Positions 8,293 to 16,955 of a stretch of DNA of 64,000 bases are shown piece by piece. Source of the stretch: Clostridia bacterium (GTDB lineage: Bacteria; Bacillota_A; Clostridia; UMGS1883); assembly GCA_017467965.1 (NCBI GenBank), contig JAFUJZ010000030.1, positions 1 through 64,000 on the forward strand, written 5' to 3'. Each line of letters opens with the position of its first letter. Within the stretch, counting starts at the first letter, position 1. The notes below the pieces were generated by a model that had not been told where the DNA came from, made no database searches, and saw nothing but the letters and a program-made list of their open reading frames with translations. Position numbers and translations under genes: made by a program.

Positions 8293-9399
8293 ATGAATAT
8301 AAAGATTGGTTCAATTATAAAGAAATTACGCACGGAAAACGGTATTACACAAGATATGCTTGCGACTGCAATCGGGGTTACTCCGCAAGCAATTTCCCGT
8401 TGGGAGTCAGAAAGCGGTTATCCTGATATAGAACATTTACCTGTTATTGCAGATTTTTTTGCGATCAGTATAGATGAGCTTTTGGGATATAAAATATCAG
8501 AGAGGGAAAAGCGTCTTGCAGATATTAAAGGAGAGTTGCGCAGACTTACAGAAGTCGGAATAATTGAAAAAAGAATAGATTTTCTTAGAATTGCACTTGC
8601 TCAATATCCGTCTGACTGTGAACTGAAAGAAAAGCTTGCAGCAAGCCTGTCTTGCCTGTATTTTGACAGGAATGATAATGCAGTATTACCCGAAGCTGAA
8701 AGCCTGGCGCTGTATGTAGTAGAAAATTGCAGGGACGAAGATACCCGATACGGTGCTATCAGCACTTTAGTCAGTATTTATGCGGATACAGATAGACCGG
8801 ATAAAGCTATAGAAATGATTAATTTACTTACCCCCATGAAATACTGTAGAGAATTTTTAAAATCTCAAGGCATCGGGGACGGTAAAACTGAAATTTACAA
8901 GCAGGATGAAATCGATAAGCTCACCGACTGTTTAGGCATTGCTGTCAGAAACCTTGTTCTTGATGATGAATTGCCTAACGATCCGTCCACATGGGATAAG
9001 AAAATCAGGATGATAGAAATATCAAATGAACTTTATCATATGATATACGGCGAAAATTTGATGTTCTATCATTGCCGTCTTGCGTTTAATTATTGGATAA
9101 TGTCAACATATCAAATATCGCAGGGCAAGATAGAGGAAACGCTTTTTTCGCTTGAAAAAATGTGTAATCATGCTACAGCTTACGACAAATCATACGAAAA
9201 TGACCACGGGAAACATTTCACGTCTATTCTTACAGATAAGCTTGTTTATCCCGAGCCAAGTAAAGATTTTCATGAGCTGAAAGAGCATTCTCAAAGCTAT
9301 TATATGCTTGGAAAATTAAATAATAAGCGTTATGACTGCATTCGAGATAACGATAGATTTCAAAATATAATAGAAGCATTAAAAAAACATGCAAGATAA
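8293..9399 (+). CDS. XRE-family regulator with TPR-like C-terminal region
   Basis: ATG 8293 is 5 nt after GGAGG, giving 368 residues. Residues about 5-60 form a Cro/C1-type helix-turn-helix (IIKKLRTENGITQDMLATAIGVTPQAISRWESESGYPDIEHL). The rest is all helical and resembles TPR-type sensing regions (ELKEKLAASLSCLYFDRNDNAVLPEAE and later repeats), as in peptide- or ligand-responsive XRE proteins. A palindrome sits between its promoter and start codon. The next gene, 88 nt downstream on the same strand, is a sigma factor with a long extension, so the two may form one regulatory unit. Targets are unknown. Confidence 0.82.
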   Translation: MNIKIGSIIKKLRTENGITQDMLATAIGVTPQAISRWESESGYPDIEHLPVIADFFAISIDELLGYKISEREKRLADIKGELRRLTEVGIIEKRIDFLRIALAQYPSDCELKEKLAASLSCLYFDRNDNAVLPEAESLALYVVENCRDEDTRYGAISTLVSIYADTDRPDKAIEMINLLTPMKYCREFLKSQGIGDGKTEIYKQDEIDKLTDCLGIAVRNLVLDDELPNDPSTWDKKIRMIEISNELYHMIYGENLMFYHCRLAFNYWIMSTYQISQGKIEETLFSLEKMCNHATAYDKSYENDHGKHFTSILTDKLVYPEPSKDFHELKEHSQSYYMLGKLNNKRYDCIRDNDRFQNIIEALKKHAR

Positions 9400-9487
9400 A
9401 AATTAATGTTCAATTATTAACCAAACCTACTTTTGTTCCACTATATAAGTGAAATCATCGGTGATGAAATTAAACGGAGGTGTAATT

Positions 9488-11050
9488 TTGGATAAGTACG
9501 AACTGGACAATAGGATAGCAGATGTAGCAAAGACCCTTTTATCTTATTGCACTGCACGCACATCAAACCATTTTGAAGCGGAGGATCTGGCGCAGGATAT
9601 CATGTTGGAAATATATAAGTCCGTAGATAATATTCGAAACGTTGAAGCCTTTTATGGCTTTATGTGGGCGGTTGCAGGAAATGTGTATAAGCAGTGGTGC
9701 AGAGGCAAAGCTCGAAAAAAAGAATGTCAGTTGACTGATAACTTAGTGGAAGAAACTGTAGAGTCAGATGACGAAACTGAGTTATATTTGTTGCGCCGAG
9801 AGCTGACTTTGCTTTCCGAAAAGTATCGCAGGGCAGTTGTTTTGTATTATGTCGAAAACAAGTCTTGTCAAGAAATATCCAACATCCTCTCAATCAGTGA
9901 AAGTATGGTCAAGTACCTACTGTTCAAATCAAGACAAATACTGAAAGAAGGTATGAGAATGGAACGAAATTACGGTCAACAGAGTTATAACCCGAAAGGT
10001 CTTTCGCTATTGTTTTGGGGAAATGGGGCAAATCGCTATTATCATTTATGCGACAGTAAAATATCGCAAAATATATTGTTTGCTTGTTATAATGACAAAC
10101 TTACTGCAGAGCAAATCAGCTTGGAAATAGGTGTGGCACTCCCATATATGGAAGACAAGCTTAATGAACTGTATGAGAATGAACTTTTAAAAAAAGACGG
10201 CAACAGATATTATACAAACATAGTAATCTTCACAAAAGATTTTACAAGCGAAGTAAACGTAAAAACCGCCCCGTTAAGAGAAAAAATTGCAGATGTTTTG
10301 ATTAAAGCGATTTCTGAACATGAAGCGGAAGTAAGAAATATAGGTTTTGCGGGAGCAGATATGAATAACAATTCGTTTGCATGGCAAATGGTGAGCTTTG
10401 TTTTGTATAACGCTGTCATTGAAATTCTCCAAAGTAAAATCAAAGTGATATATCCTAAGGACAAGTTTGGAACAGAATGTTTTGTCTGGGGCGCTGAAAA
10501 AGGTGAACAAAACTCTTGGGAGTCGCAGTTTGGCTTTGGAATCTCAAACACGGAAAATAAAAACGGAGATTATATTCAGTTTATGGATTTCCCGATTAAC
10601 GGCGAAATGGTACATAATTATTACTTTAACAGGCAGAATATCACCAATGTGTTTTTGGATATAGCTAAAGGTAAAACAGAGTATTTTAGTGAAAATGATA
10701 AGGCCGTAGCGGCAGATATGGTGCGAAAAGGGTATGTTGTGTCTAATGAAAAAGGTTTGTTTGTAAATGCACCAATTTTTACGAGAGAGCAGCATCAAAA
10801 CCTGAAAGGAATATTTTCGGATGCTGCTGTAAAAATCGCTGATGAAGCGGAAACTCTTATGAATGCGGTAACAAAGATTCTTAAAAACCATACTCCCGTA
10901 CATTTGAAAAAGATGGCTAAGGATATGGCATATTTACGCTTGTTTGAAGATGCAATATCTGCTCCTGTGGCGATCCTTTTTGAGCGTAAGCATTTATTGT
11001 CTTATAACGGAGACGATGTTCTTCCGACAACCTATGTTATATTGAAATAA
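9488..11050 (+). CDS. ECF-like sigma-70 factor with about 350-residue C-terminal extension
   Basis: I choose TTG 9488 because GGAGG lies at 9476-9480 with 7-nt spacing, giving 520 residues. Residues about 1-85 match sigma region 2 (HFEAEDLAQDIMLEIYKSVDNIRNVEAFYGFMWAVAGN) and about 105-160 match region 4 (LSEKYRRAVVLYYVENKSCQEISNILSISESMVKYLLFKSRQIL). The remaining 350 residues begin with a second HTH-like part (KLTAEQISLEIGVALPYMEDKLNELYENELL) and then an alpha/beta domain I do not recognise. There is no adjacent anti-sigma factor, so the extension probably does the sensing. This is inference. Confidence 0.8.
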   Translation: MDKYELDNRIADVAKTLLSYCTARTSNHFEAEDLAQDIMLEIYKSVDNIRNVEAFYGFMWAVAGNVYKQWCRGKARKKECQLTDNLVEETVESDDETELYLLRRELTLLSEKYRRAVVLYYVENKSCQEISNILSISESMVKYLLFKSRQILKEGMRMERNYGQQSYNPKGLSLLFWGNGANRYYHLCDSKISQNILFACYNDKLTAEQISLEIGVALPYMEDKLNELYENELLKKDGNRYYTNIVIFTKDFTSEVNVKTAPLREKIADVLIKAISEHEAEVRNIGFAGADMNNNSFAWQMVSFVLYNAVIEILQSKIKVIYPKDKFGTECFVWGAEKGEQNSWESQFGFGISNTENKNGDYIQFMDFPINGEMVHNYYFNRQNITNVFLDIAKGKTEYFSENDKAVAADMVRKGYVVSNEKGLFVNAPIFTREQHQNLKGIFSDAAVKIADEAETLMNAVTKILKNHTPVHLKKMAKDMAYLRLFEDAISAPVAILFERKHLLSYNGDDVLPTTYVILK

Positions 11051-11120
11051 AAATTTTACTCTTTAGATTGTTTAATTAGTGCGATATCTTTTTCGGACAT
11101 ACACAAAATGAGCATCTCTC

Positions 11121-11140
11121 AAATATACTATAGTATATTT
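11121..11140. promoter_or_regulatory. 20-bp perfect palindrome upstream of sigK
   Basis: AAATATACTA followed by its exact reverse complement ends at the base before the GGAGG of the sigK-like gene. It could be an operator or an mRNA hairpin that masks the ribosome binding site. Confidence 0.6.
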
Positions 11141-11152
11141 GGAGGTGCTTTT

Positions 11153-11824
11153 GTGTTTTTTGAAGTTTTGCATTATCTTTTTTCCTGCATTTTTTTGTCG
11201 GGCGTTGTATCGAGCGGAAATTTTCCCGAGCCGCTTAGCGAGAAAGAGGAAAGAGAATGCCTTGAAAAAATGAAAAACGGAGATATGGAGGCGAGAGGAA
11301 AGCTTATTGAACACAATCTCAGGCTTGTTGCACATATTGTAAAAAAGTACTCTCAGTCGGCAGATATTGACGATTTGATAAGCATAGGTACTATTGGGCT
11401 GATGAAAGGCGTTGACAGCTTTGATACAGAAAAAAACACCAGACTTGCTACATATGCCGCCAGATGCGTTGAAAACGAGGTTTTGATGCACTTAAGGCAT
11501 GAAAAGAAATTTAATGCACAGATATCTTTAAGCGAGCCTATCGGCTATGACCAAGAGGGGAACGAAATCAGCCTTATGGATATTTTGGTAGGCGATTGTG
11601 AGGATGTTTGCGACAAGGTTGATAAAAAGGAAAACATAAAAAAACTGTTTGAGAAGCTTAAAAATATAAAGGACGAAAGAGAAAAGGAAATTATATTTTT
11701 GCGTTACGGTCTTTTTGGCAAAAAACCGCTTACGCAAAAAGAGGTTGCAAAAAAACTCGGTATAAGCCGCTCATATGTGTCAAGAATAGAAAAAAAGGCA
11801 ATAAGTCATTTGCGTGAAAGTTGA
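11153..11824 (+). CDS. sigK: RNA polymerase sporulation sigma factor SigK
   Basis: GTG 11153 is 7 nt after GGAGG (11141-11145), giving 223 residues. The hydrophobic start (FFEVLHYLFSCIFLSGVVSSG) is the pro-sequence expected in pro-sigma-K, removed during sporulation in Bacillus. Next come FPEPLSEKEERECLEKMKNGD, region 2 (LIEHNLRLVAHIVKKY, DDLISIGTIGLMKGVDSFD, LATYAARCVENEVLMHLR) and region 4 ending LTQKEVAKKLGISRSYVSRIEKKA. It directs late mother-cell transcription. The gene is continuous, so no skin-type element interrupts it here. An ATG at 11108 is in frame but ignores the ribosome binding site. Confidence 0.93.
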   Translation: MFFEVLHYLFSCIFLSGVVSSGNFPEPLSEKEERECLEKMKNGDMEARGKLIEHNLRLVAHIVKKYSQSADIDDLISIGTIGLMKGVDSFDTEKNTRLATYAARCVENEVLMHLRHEKKFNAQISLSEPIGYDQEGNEISLMDILVGDCEDVCDKVDKKENIKKLFEKLKNIKDEREKEIIFLRYGLFGKKPLTQKEVAKKLGISRSYVSRIEKKAISHLRES

Positions 11825-11849
11825 CAAATCAATCGCATGGGTATATAAT
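11821..11849 (+). promoter_or_regulatory. Consensus sigma-A promoter for AEC gene
   Basis: TTGACA (11821-11826) overlaps the sigK stop codon; after 17 nt comes TATAAT (11844-11849). Initiation near 11856 would leave a leader of only about 11 nt. Confidence 0.75.
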
Positions 11850-11866
11850 TGCCAAGGGTGAAGAAT

Positions 11867-12805
11867 ATGGACGGACTTTTTGTGATAATTGAAAAAATAG
11901 GTTTTATCGGTATTATGATACTGATAGGATTTTTGTGCGAAAAAACAGGCTTTGTAAAAAACATTCCGTCGTCTGTTTCGGGAATTATAAAGAATATAAC
12001 GCTTCCGTGCTTGCTTTTGACCAGCCTTATAAGCAATACGTTGGATGCGTCTAAAGCAAAAAACGGTGCACTTATTATAGGAATAGGACTTTGCACTATT
12101 GTTGTGCTTATGGTAATAGGCAATATAACAGGCAGAGTCCTTAAGCTGGATGAGGGCAAAAGAGGAATACAGATTACCATGGGAAGCTTTGGTAATGTGG
12201 CATTTTTGGGCTATCCTCTAATCAGTGCGCTTTTAGGCGACGAGGGGCTTTTGTATGCAGTGTTTTATAACCTTGCAAACGACGGTCTTTTGTGGAGCTT
12301 TGGATTAAGCTCCATAAGCGGCGAAAAAGGGCTTAAAAAGCTTAAAAACATGTTTAATATTTGCACAATGGCTTTTGCAGTTGGACTTATTATGCTTGTG
12401 GCAGGATTAAAGCTGCCAGAGGTTCTCCACAGCTCACTTTCAACAGTCGGCAGTGCAACAACTCCTCTTTCGATGCTTTTTATAGGTGCAACAATGGCAA
12501 GAGCCGATATTGTAAGTGCACTTAAGCGACCTGCAGTTTATATTTTAAGTGCAGTTAAGATGATAATAGCACCTGTAGTGCTGGTATTACTATTGAACAT
12601 TTTGCCGACAGGATTTATGAATATAACGGCGATGCTTGCTCTTATTTTGCAAGTGGCAATGCCTAGCCAGACAATGGTTGCAATCCTTGCTAAAGAGTAT
12701 AATCTGGACTCAAAGTATGCAGTTGAAGTTATTTTCATAACAACAATGCTTTCATTGCTTACACTGCCGTTAATGTATCAGTTTGCTACTAATATTTTAG
12801 GATAA
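11867..12805 (+). CDS. AEC (auxin efflux carrier) family transporter
   Basis: ATG 11867 is 6 nt after AGGGTG, giving 312 residues. About ten hydrophobic helices form two five-helix halves, with the conserved LPCLLLTSLISN in the first half and GSFGNVAFLGYPLISALLG following, as in the Mem_trans/AEC family, which moves organic acids or small anions such as malate. The second half carries TPLSMLFIGATMA and AMPSQTMVAILAKEYN. It is cotranscribed with aroQ 13 nt downstream. The substrate is not determined; the link with aroQ could be only operon packing. Confidence 0.88.
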   Translation: MDGLFVIIEKIGFIGIMILIGFLCEKTGFVKNIPSSVSGIIKNITLPCLLLTSLISNTLDASKAKNGALIIGIGLCTIVVLMVIGNITGRVLKLDEGKRGIQITMGSFGNVAFLGYPLISALLGDEGLLYAVFYNLANDGLLWSFGLSSISGEKGLKKLKNMFNICTMAFAVGLIMLVAGLKLPEVLHSSLSTVGSATTPLSMLFIGATMARADIVSALKRPAVYILSAVKMIIAPVVLVLLLNILPTGFMNITAMLALILQVAMPSQTMVAILAKEYNLDSKYAVEVIFITTMLSLLTLPLMYQFATNILG

Positions 12806-12818
12806 AGGAGAAAAACAA

Positions 12819-13256
12819 ATGAAACTGCTGTTGATAAATGGACCTAATATGAATATGCTCGGTATTCGTCAGCCCGAGATTTACGGACGCGACACCCTAG
12901 AGACAATCGAGGCTTTAACTGTTAACAAAGCCAAGGAATTAGGCTGTGAAATGGATTGCTTTCAGTCTAACCACGAGGGCGCAATAATCGACAAAATCCA
13001 TGAAGCATACACAAAATACGACGGTATTGTAATCAATCCAGCAGCATACACTCACTACAGCTACGCTATTGCAGATGCGTTGGGGGCTGTGGCTATTCCT
13101 GCGATTGAAATACATATGTCCGACATTCACTCCCGTGAAAGCTTTCGTGCAAATTCTGTTACACTTCCTTACTGTATAGGTCAGGTAGCAGGCTATGGAA
13201 AGGAAAGCTATGCAATGGGCGTTGAAAAGCTTGTTGAATATTTGAAGAACAACTAA
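12819..13256 (+). CDS. aroQ: 3-dehydroquinate dehydratase, type II
   Basis: The 145-residue protein has the full type II fold and motifs: LLINGPNMNMLGIRQPEIYG at the N-terminus (lid-loop Arg and catalytic Tyr), CFQSNHEGAIIDKIHEA, INPAAYTHYSYAIADAL, and the EIHMSDIHSRESFR stretch containing the conserved His. It converts 3-dehydroquinate to 3-dehydroshikimate in the shikimate pathway, acting as a dodecamer in known members. AAAGGAG precedes the ATG. It sits behind an AEC transporter with a 13-nt gap and is not clustered with other aro genes. Confidence 0.96.
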   Translation: MKLLLINGPNMNMLGIRQPEIYGRDTLETIEALTVNKAKELGCEMDCFQSNHEGAIIDKIHEAYTKYDGIVINPAAYTHYSYAIADALGAVAIPAIEIHMSDIHSRESFRANSVTLPYCIGQVAGYGKESYAMGVEKLVEYLKNN

Positions 13257-13258
13257 CT

Positions 13259-13289
13259 AAAAGGTTTTGGCGACGCCAAAACCTTTTTT
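13259..13289 (+). terminator. Rho-independent terminator
   Basis: AAAAGGTTTTGGC / GCCAAAACCTTTT with a 3-nt loop and T6 tail follows aroQ. Confidence 0.93.
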
Positions 13290-13323
13290 GATATTACGCA
13301 TATAATAAATTGAGGTGTTATAT

Positions 13324-14004
13324 ATGCGCATGAGTCTTGATTTTGGGTACGAAAAGCCTAAGTATAGAAGGTTTTTTATATACATAGCGTTGCTTTTTGT
13401 AGTTGCAGCGGGGGTTTTTATATTCATAAATTTAAAAATACGCCCGTTTGTAATATCGGTTACGCAGGGATATGCGGTAAATGCCGTAAGCAACACACTT
13501 AATGATATAATCGACGAAGTTTTGAAAAAAGATGAATACAGCTTTGTAAATATTATAAAGGACAGTCAGGGACAGATTGCAGCAGTTACGATGAACAGTG
13601 CCGATGTCAACCTTTTTATGACGCAACTGTCCATAGGCATGAAGGAAAAAATCGCAGACATGGATGAAATAGAGGCGAAAATCCCGTTGGGGAACTTTTT
13701 GCCGTATCCTTTTTTTGCAGGACTGGGACCTGATATACCGGTGCGATTTCTCATACTGGCAAACAGCAATGTAGGCGTGGAGGAAAAGTTTGTATCACAG
13801 GGGATTAACCAGACATTATATACTCTTACGTTAAATTCAGATACCCGCGTGAAGCTGTATATACCAACTGTAAACACATCAATCACGGTGAAAAACAGCA
13901 TACCTGTTTTTCAGACGCTTGTGGTGGGAGGCGTGCCCGACAGCTACACAAACGTTGAGGGAATGGAGGGCACTGTGCAGGACACTGTGCTTGATATTGA
14001 ATAA
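13324..14004 (+). CDS. yunB: Sporulation protein YunB
   Basis: ATG 13324 is 6 nt after GAGGTG, giving 226 residues. One N-terminal membrane helix (about residues 18-38) is followed by an extracytoplasmic domain with IRPFVISVTQGYAVNAVSNTLNDII, IPLGNFLPYPFFAGLGPDIPVRF and the TLYTLTLNSDTRVKLYIPT segment characteristic of YunB. In Bacillus yunB is a sigma-E dependent sporulation gene. Together with sigK two kilobases upstream it supports endospore formation by this organism. It stands alone between terminators. Confidence 0.9.
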   Translation: MRMSLDFGYEKPKYRRFFIYIALLFVVAAGVFIFINLKIRPFVISVTQGYAVNAVSNTLNDIIDEVLKKDEYSFVNIIKDSQGQIAAVTMNSADVNLFMTQLSIGMKEKIADMDEIEAKIPLGNFLPYPFFAGLGPDIPVRFLILANSNVGVEEKFVSQGINQTLYTLTLNSDTRVKLYIPTVNTSITVKNSIPVFQTLVVGGVPDSYTNVEGMEGTVQDTVLDIE

Positions 14005-14053
14005 GATTTGACAAAAATTTGCCCCAACCCAAGGATTAATAAGAAATAATCTC

Positions 14054-14082
14054 TTGACAGCAAGGTTTAAAAGTATTAAAAT
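14054..14082 (+). promoter_or_regulatory. Sigma-A promoter of the HPr gene
   Basis: TTGACA (14054-14059), 17 nt, TAAAAT (14077-14082). A TATAAT at 14086-14091 is too far from the -35 box to be used with it. Confidence 0.65.
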
Positions 14083-14119
14083 GGATATAATAAAAAATTA
14101 ACTGTTAGGAGAACGAACT

Positions 14120-14386
14120 ATGGTAGTTAAGCAGGTAGTTGTACAAAATCAGGTAGGTCTTCATGCCCGTCCTGTAACATTTTTTATTCAGAAAGCAAAC
14201 GAATTTAAGGCAAGCATCTGGGTTGAAAAAGAAAACAGAAAGGTGAACGCAAAGAGCTTACTTGGCGTACTCTCTTTGGGTGTTGCTCGCGGTATGGAAA
14301 TCACAATCAGCGCTGAGGGTGAAGATGCTCAGGAAGCTGTTGATGCTTTGGAAGCACTTATCGATTCCAACTTTGAAGAAGCTTAA
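14120..14386 (+). CDS. ptsH: HPr family phosphocarrier protein
   Basis: The 88-residue protein has the active-site His15 in GLHARPVT and the regulatory Ser46 in NAKSLLGVLSLG, so it keeps both the PEP-dependent site and the HPr-kinase site, unlike Crh which lacks His15. It carries phosphate in the PTS and, as HPr-Ser-P, acts with CcpA in carbon catabolite repression. No ptsI lies nearby; in Clostridia HPr genes are often separate. TAGGAGAA precedes ATG and a good promoter lies 40 nt upstream. The next gene is a GH2 glycosidase without a clear promoter of its own. Confidence 0.92.
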   Translation: MVVKQVVVQNQVGLHARPVTFFIQKANEFKASIWVEKENRKVNAKSLLGVLSLGVARGMEITISAEGEDAQEAVDALEALIDSNFEEA

Positions 14387-14409
14387 TCATTTTAATAATA
14401 AATAAATAT

Positions 14410-14446
14410 AAGGCAGTTTTGTAATAATTTCAAAACTGCCTTTTTT
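14410..14446 (+). terminator. Terminator between HPr and GH2 genes
   Basis: AAGGCAGTTTTG / CAAAACTGCCTT, loop TAATAATTT, T6 tail. It lies only about 20 nt before the GH2 start codon. Confidence 0.88.
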
Positions 14447-14465
14447 AACAATAAGGAGGTTTACC

Positions 14466-16868
14466 ATGAACAGAATTAGACAGTGTTTTGACAAAAAGTG
14501 GAGCTTTTATGCCGGAGATATTGATGTACAGTATGCTATCAAGGCAGGTTGCACAGGCGGTGTAACCGTGTGCGACAAGCGTCAGAACGGTGAATGGCTT
14601 GCTATTGCTTACAACGATAAAGAAGTTGACATAAAGCTTGATAAGGACTTACTCCGTGAGGTTAACCTGCCTCATGACTGGGTTGTAGAGGGCAATTTTT
14701 CCAAGCAGGAATGGGATGCACAGGGTTATCTTAAGCAGGGCATCGGATGCTACAGAAAAGAATTTGACCTCCCAGAGGAATACCGTGGCAAGGTTGTATC
14801 TATAGAATTTGACGGCGTTTCCCGCAATGCTACAGTATGGGTTAACGGTCATCTTATCGGCAACCATTTTTCGGGCTATTCGTCCTTCTCATATGATATC
14901 AGTGAATATCTTAAGTACGGTGAAGAGGGTACAAACTGTATTTTTGTAAAGGTTGAGGCAGACAAGTACGAGGGCTGGTGGTATGAAGGTGCAGGTATTT
15001 ATCGCCATACATACCTTACAGTTACAGACAAGCTTCACGTTAAAAAGTGGGGTACATATGTTACAACTCCTGCTGTTTCGGAGAGCGAGGCGGCTGTCGA
15101 AATCGAAACAACAATTGTAAACAAATACGCAAATGGTGAAAAGGCTGTGCTTGAGACAACAATTTACGACAAGGACGGCAATGAGTGTGCACAGAACTCG
15201 GAAGAGTTTGAGGTTGGCATGCTTGACGAAAAGGTTGTAAAGCAGTCTCTTATAGTTAAAAACCCCATGCTTTGGGATATTGAAAACCCCACACTTTACA
15301 GTGTTGAAACAATCGTTCTTCAGGACGGTAATGTGATTGATACATATACAACAACATTTGGTATAAGAACACTTGAATTCACAAAGGAAGGCTTTTTCTT
15401 AAACGGAAAGCACGTTGAAATCAAGGGTACATGTAACCACCAGGATTTTGCAGGTATTGGTGTTGCACTTCCCGATTCTATCAACGAATTCAAGATTAAA
15501 AAGCTTAAGGAAATGGGCTCAAATGCGTACCGCTGTTCACATCATCCTCCCACGCCCGAGCTTTTGGACGCGTGCGACCGCTTAGGTATGCTTGTTATGG
15601 ACGAAAACAGAAAGCTTGACTGTACAGACCGTGGTATTGAAGATTTGAAGAGCCTTTTGTACCGCGACAGAAACCACCCCTGTGTATTCATGTGGTGTCT
15701 TGATAATGAAGAGGTTATCCTCGGTACTATTATCGGTAAGCGTATTGAACAGAGACTTAGAGAAATCACTCACAAGATTGACCCCACTCGTCCCACAACC
15801 GTTGCGATGAACCATGGTTACAACGAAAACAACTATTGGGAATGTATGGACATCTTAGGTTATAACTACGGTCAGAGAAATAACCAGTATATTAAGGATT
15901 TGGAAAACTATCCCGACAGAATGACAATCTGTACAGAATCCACATCCAGTACAACAACGAGAGGCATTTACGAAGCGGATGTTGAAAAGGGCTATTGCAC
16001 AAGCTACGAAACAAACCTTGCATCCTGGTGCTGTACACATGAACGTAGCTGGATTGACTACAAGAACAATCCTCGTCTTACAGGTATTTTTGTATGGACA
16101 GGGTTTGACTACCGTGGTGAACCCACACCCTACGCATGGCCCTGTATTAACTCTCACTTCGGTATTATGGACACTTGCGGACTTCCCAAGGACGGTTATT
16201 TCTACTACAAGGCTATGTGGCGTGACGAACCCTCTATCCACTTTATGCCCCACTGGGATTTAAAGGAAGAGGGCGAGGACGTTTGTGTAAGAGTAGTTAC
16301 AAACTGTGAAACAGTTGAGCTTATCTTAAACGACAAATCCTTGGGCGAAAAGGAAATGGTTAAGTACGCTCACGTTGATTTTGATGTGAAGTATGAAAAG
16401 GGCGAAATTAAGGCTATCGGTAAAAACGGCGGCGTAGCTGTATGCGAATGTGTGAGAAGAACAAGCGGTAATGCCTATAAGGTAGTTCTTGAACCCGACA
16501 GAACTATTATGACAGCTGACGGCTGCGATGCAATCGTTGTTTATGCTAAGATTTATGACGAAAAGGGTGACGTAGTTAGCTTTGCCGATAACGAAGTACG
16601 CTTTAAGGTTGAAGGCGAAGCAAATATCATCGGTGTAGGTAACGGTGACCCCTCAAGTCTTGAGCCCGATAAGGCTACTCCTTTGAAGGATTTCAGACAG
16701 AGACCTATCACACTCGAAGCATATAACCCCGACAAGCAGAATAAGAGAAGAGCATTTAACGGTGCTTGTATGGTTATTGTACAGTCTACAGGCAATACAG
16801 GCGAGGTTAAGCTTACTGCTAAGGCTAACGGCTTGGTAAGTGATACTATTACAATTACTGCTGAATAA
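14466..16868 (+). CDS. Glycoside hydrolase family 2 (beta-galactosidase type)
   Basis: The 800-residue protein has an N-terminal jelly-roll (about 50-190, VNLPHDWVVEGNF, GYSSFSYDISEYL), an Ig-like domain, a TIM barrel (about 320-600) and C-terminal beta domains. The acid/base is Glu415 in DNEE and the nucleophile Glu491 in ICTESTSS, matching GH2 spacing. There is no signal peptide, so it acts inside the cell on imported oligosaccharides. AAGGAGG precedes the ATG. Codon use leans to AAC, TTC, AAG and GGT as in the 36-50 kb operon, suggesting high expression. The exact substrate (beta-galactoside, or another GH2 sugar such as glucuronide) is not decided by the sequence. Confidence 0.88.
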   Translation: MNRIRQCFDKKWSFYAGDIDVQYAIKAGCTGGVTVCDKRQNGEWLAIAYNDKEVDIKLDKDLLREVNLPHDWVVEGNFSKQEWDAQGYLKQGIGCYRKEFDLPEEYRGKVVSIEFDGVSRNATVWVNGHLIGNHFSGYSSFSYDISEYLKYGEEGTNCIFVKVEADKYEGWWYEGAGIYRHTYLTVTDKLHVKKWGTYVTTPAVSESEAAVEIETTIVNKYANGEKAVLETTIYDKDGNECAQNSEEFEVGMLDEKVVKQSLIVKNPMLWDIENPTLYSVETIVLQDGNVIDTYTTTFGIRTLEFTKEGFFLNGKHVEIKGTCNHQDFAGIGVALPDSINEFKIKKLKEMGSNAYRCSHHPPTPELLDACDRLGMLVMDENRKLDCTDRGIEDLKSLLYRDRNHPCVFMWCLDNEEVILGTIIGKRIEQRLREITHKIDPTRPTTVAMNHGYNENNYWECMDILGYNYGQRNNQYIKDLENYPDRMTICTESTSSTTTRGIYEADVEKGYCTSYETNLASWCCTHERSWIDYKNNPRLTGIFVWTGFDYRGEPTPYAWPCINSHFGIMDTCGLPKDGYFYYKAMWRDEPSIHFMPHWDLKEEGEDVCVRVVTNCETVELILNDKSLGEKEMVKYAHVDFDVKYEKGEIKAIGKNGGVAVCECVRRTSGNAYKVVLEPDRTIMTADGCDAIVVYAKIYDEKGDVVSFADNEVRFKVEGEANIIGVGNGDPSSLEPDKATPLKDFRQRPITLEAYNPDKQNKRRAFNGACMVIVQSTGNTGEVKLTAKANGLVSDTITITAE

Positions 16869-16875
16869 CAGATTT

Positions 16876-16902
16876 AAAAAACACGGCATAGCCGTGTTTT
16901 TT
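16876..16902 (+). terminator. Rho-independent terminator
   Basis: AAAAACACGGC-ata-GCCGTGTTTTTT follows the GH2 gene. Confidence 0.9.
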
Positions 16903-16955
16903 GATTGATTAAATACTACATATATGATAAAATATAATATAAAGGTGGTGAGAAT

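Noticed and set aside
11153..11824. Skin-like element interrupting sigK
   Set aside because: The gene is continuous from the pro-sequence to region 4.
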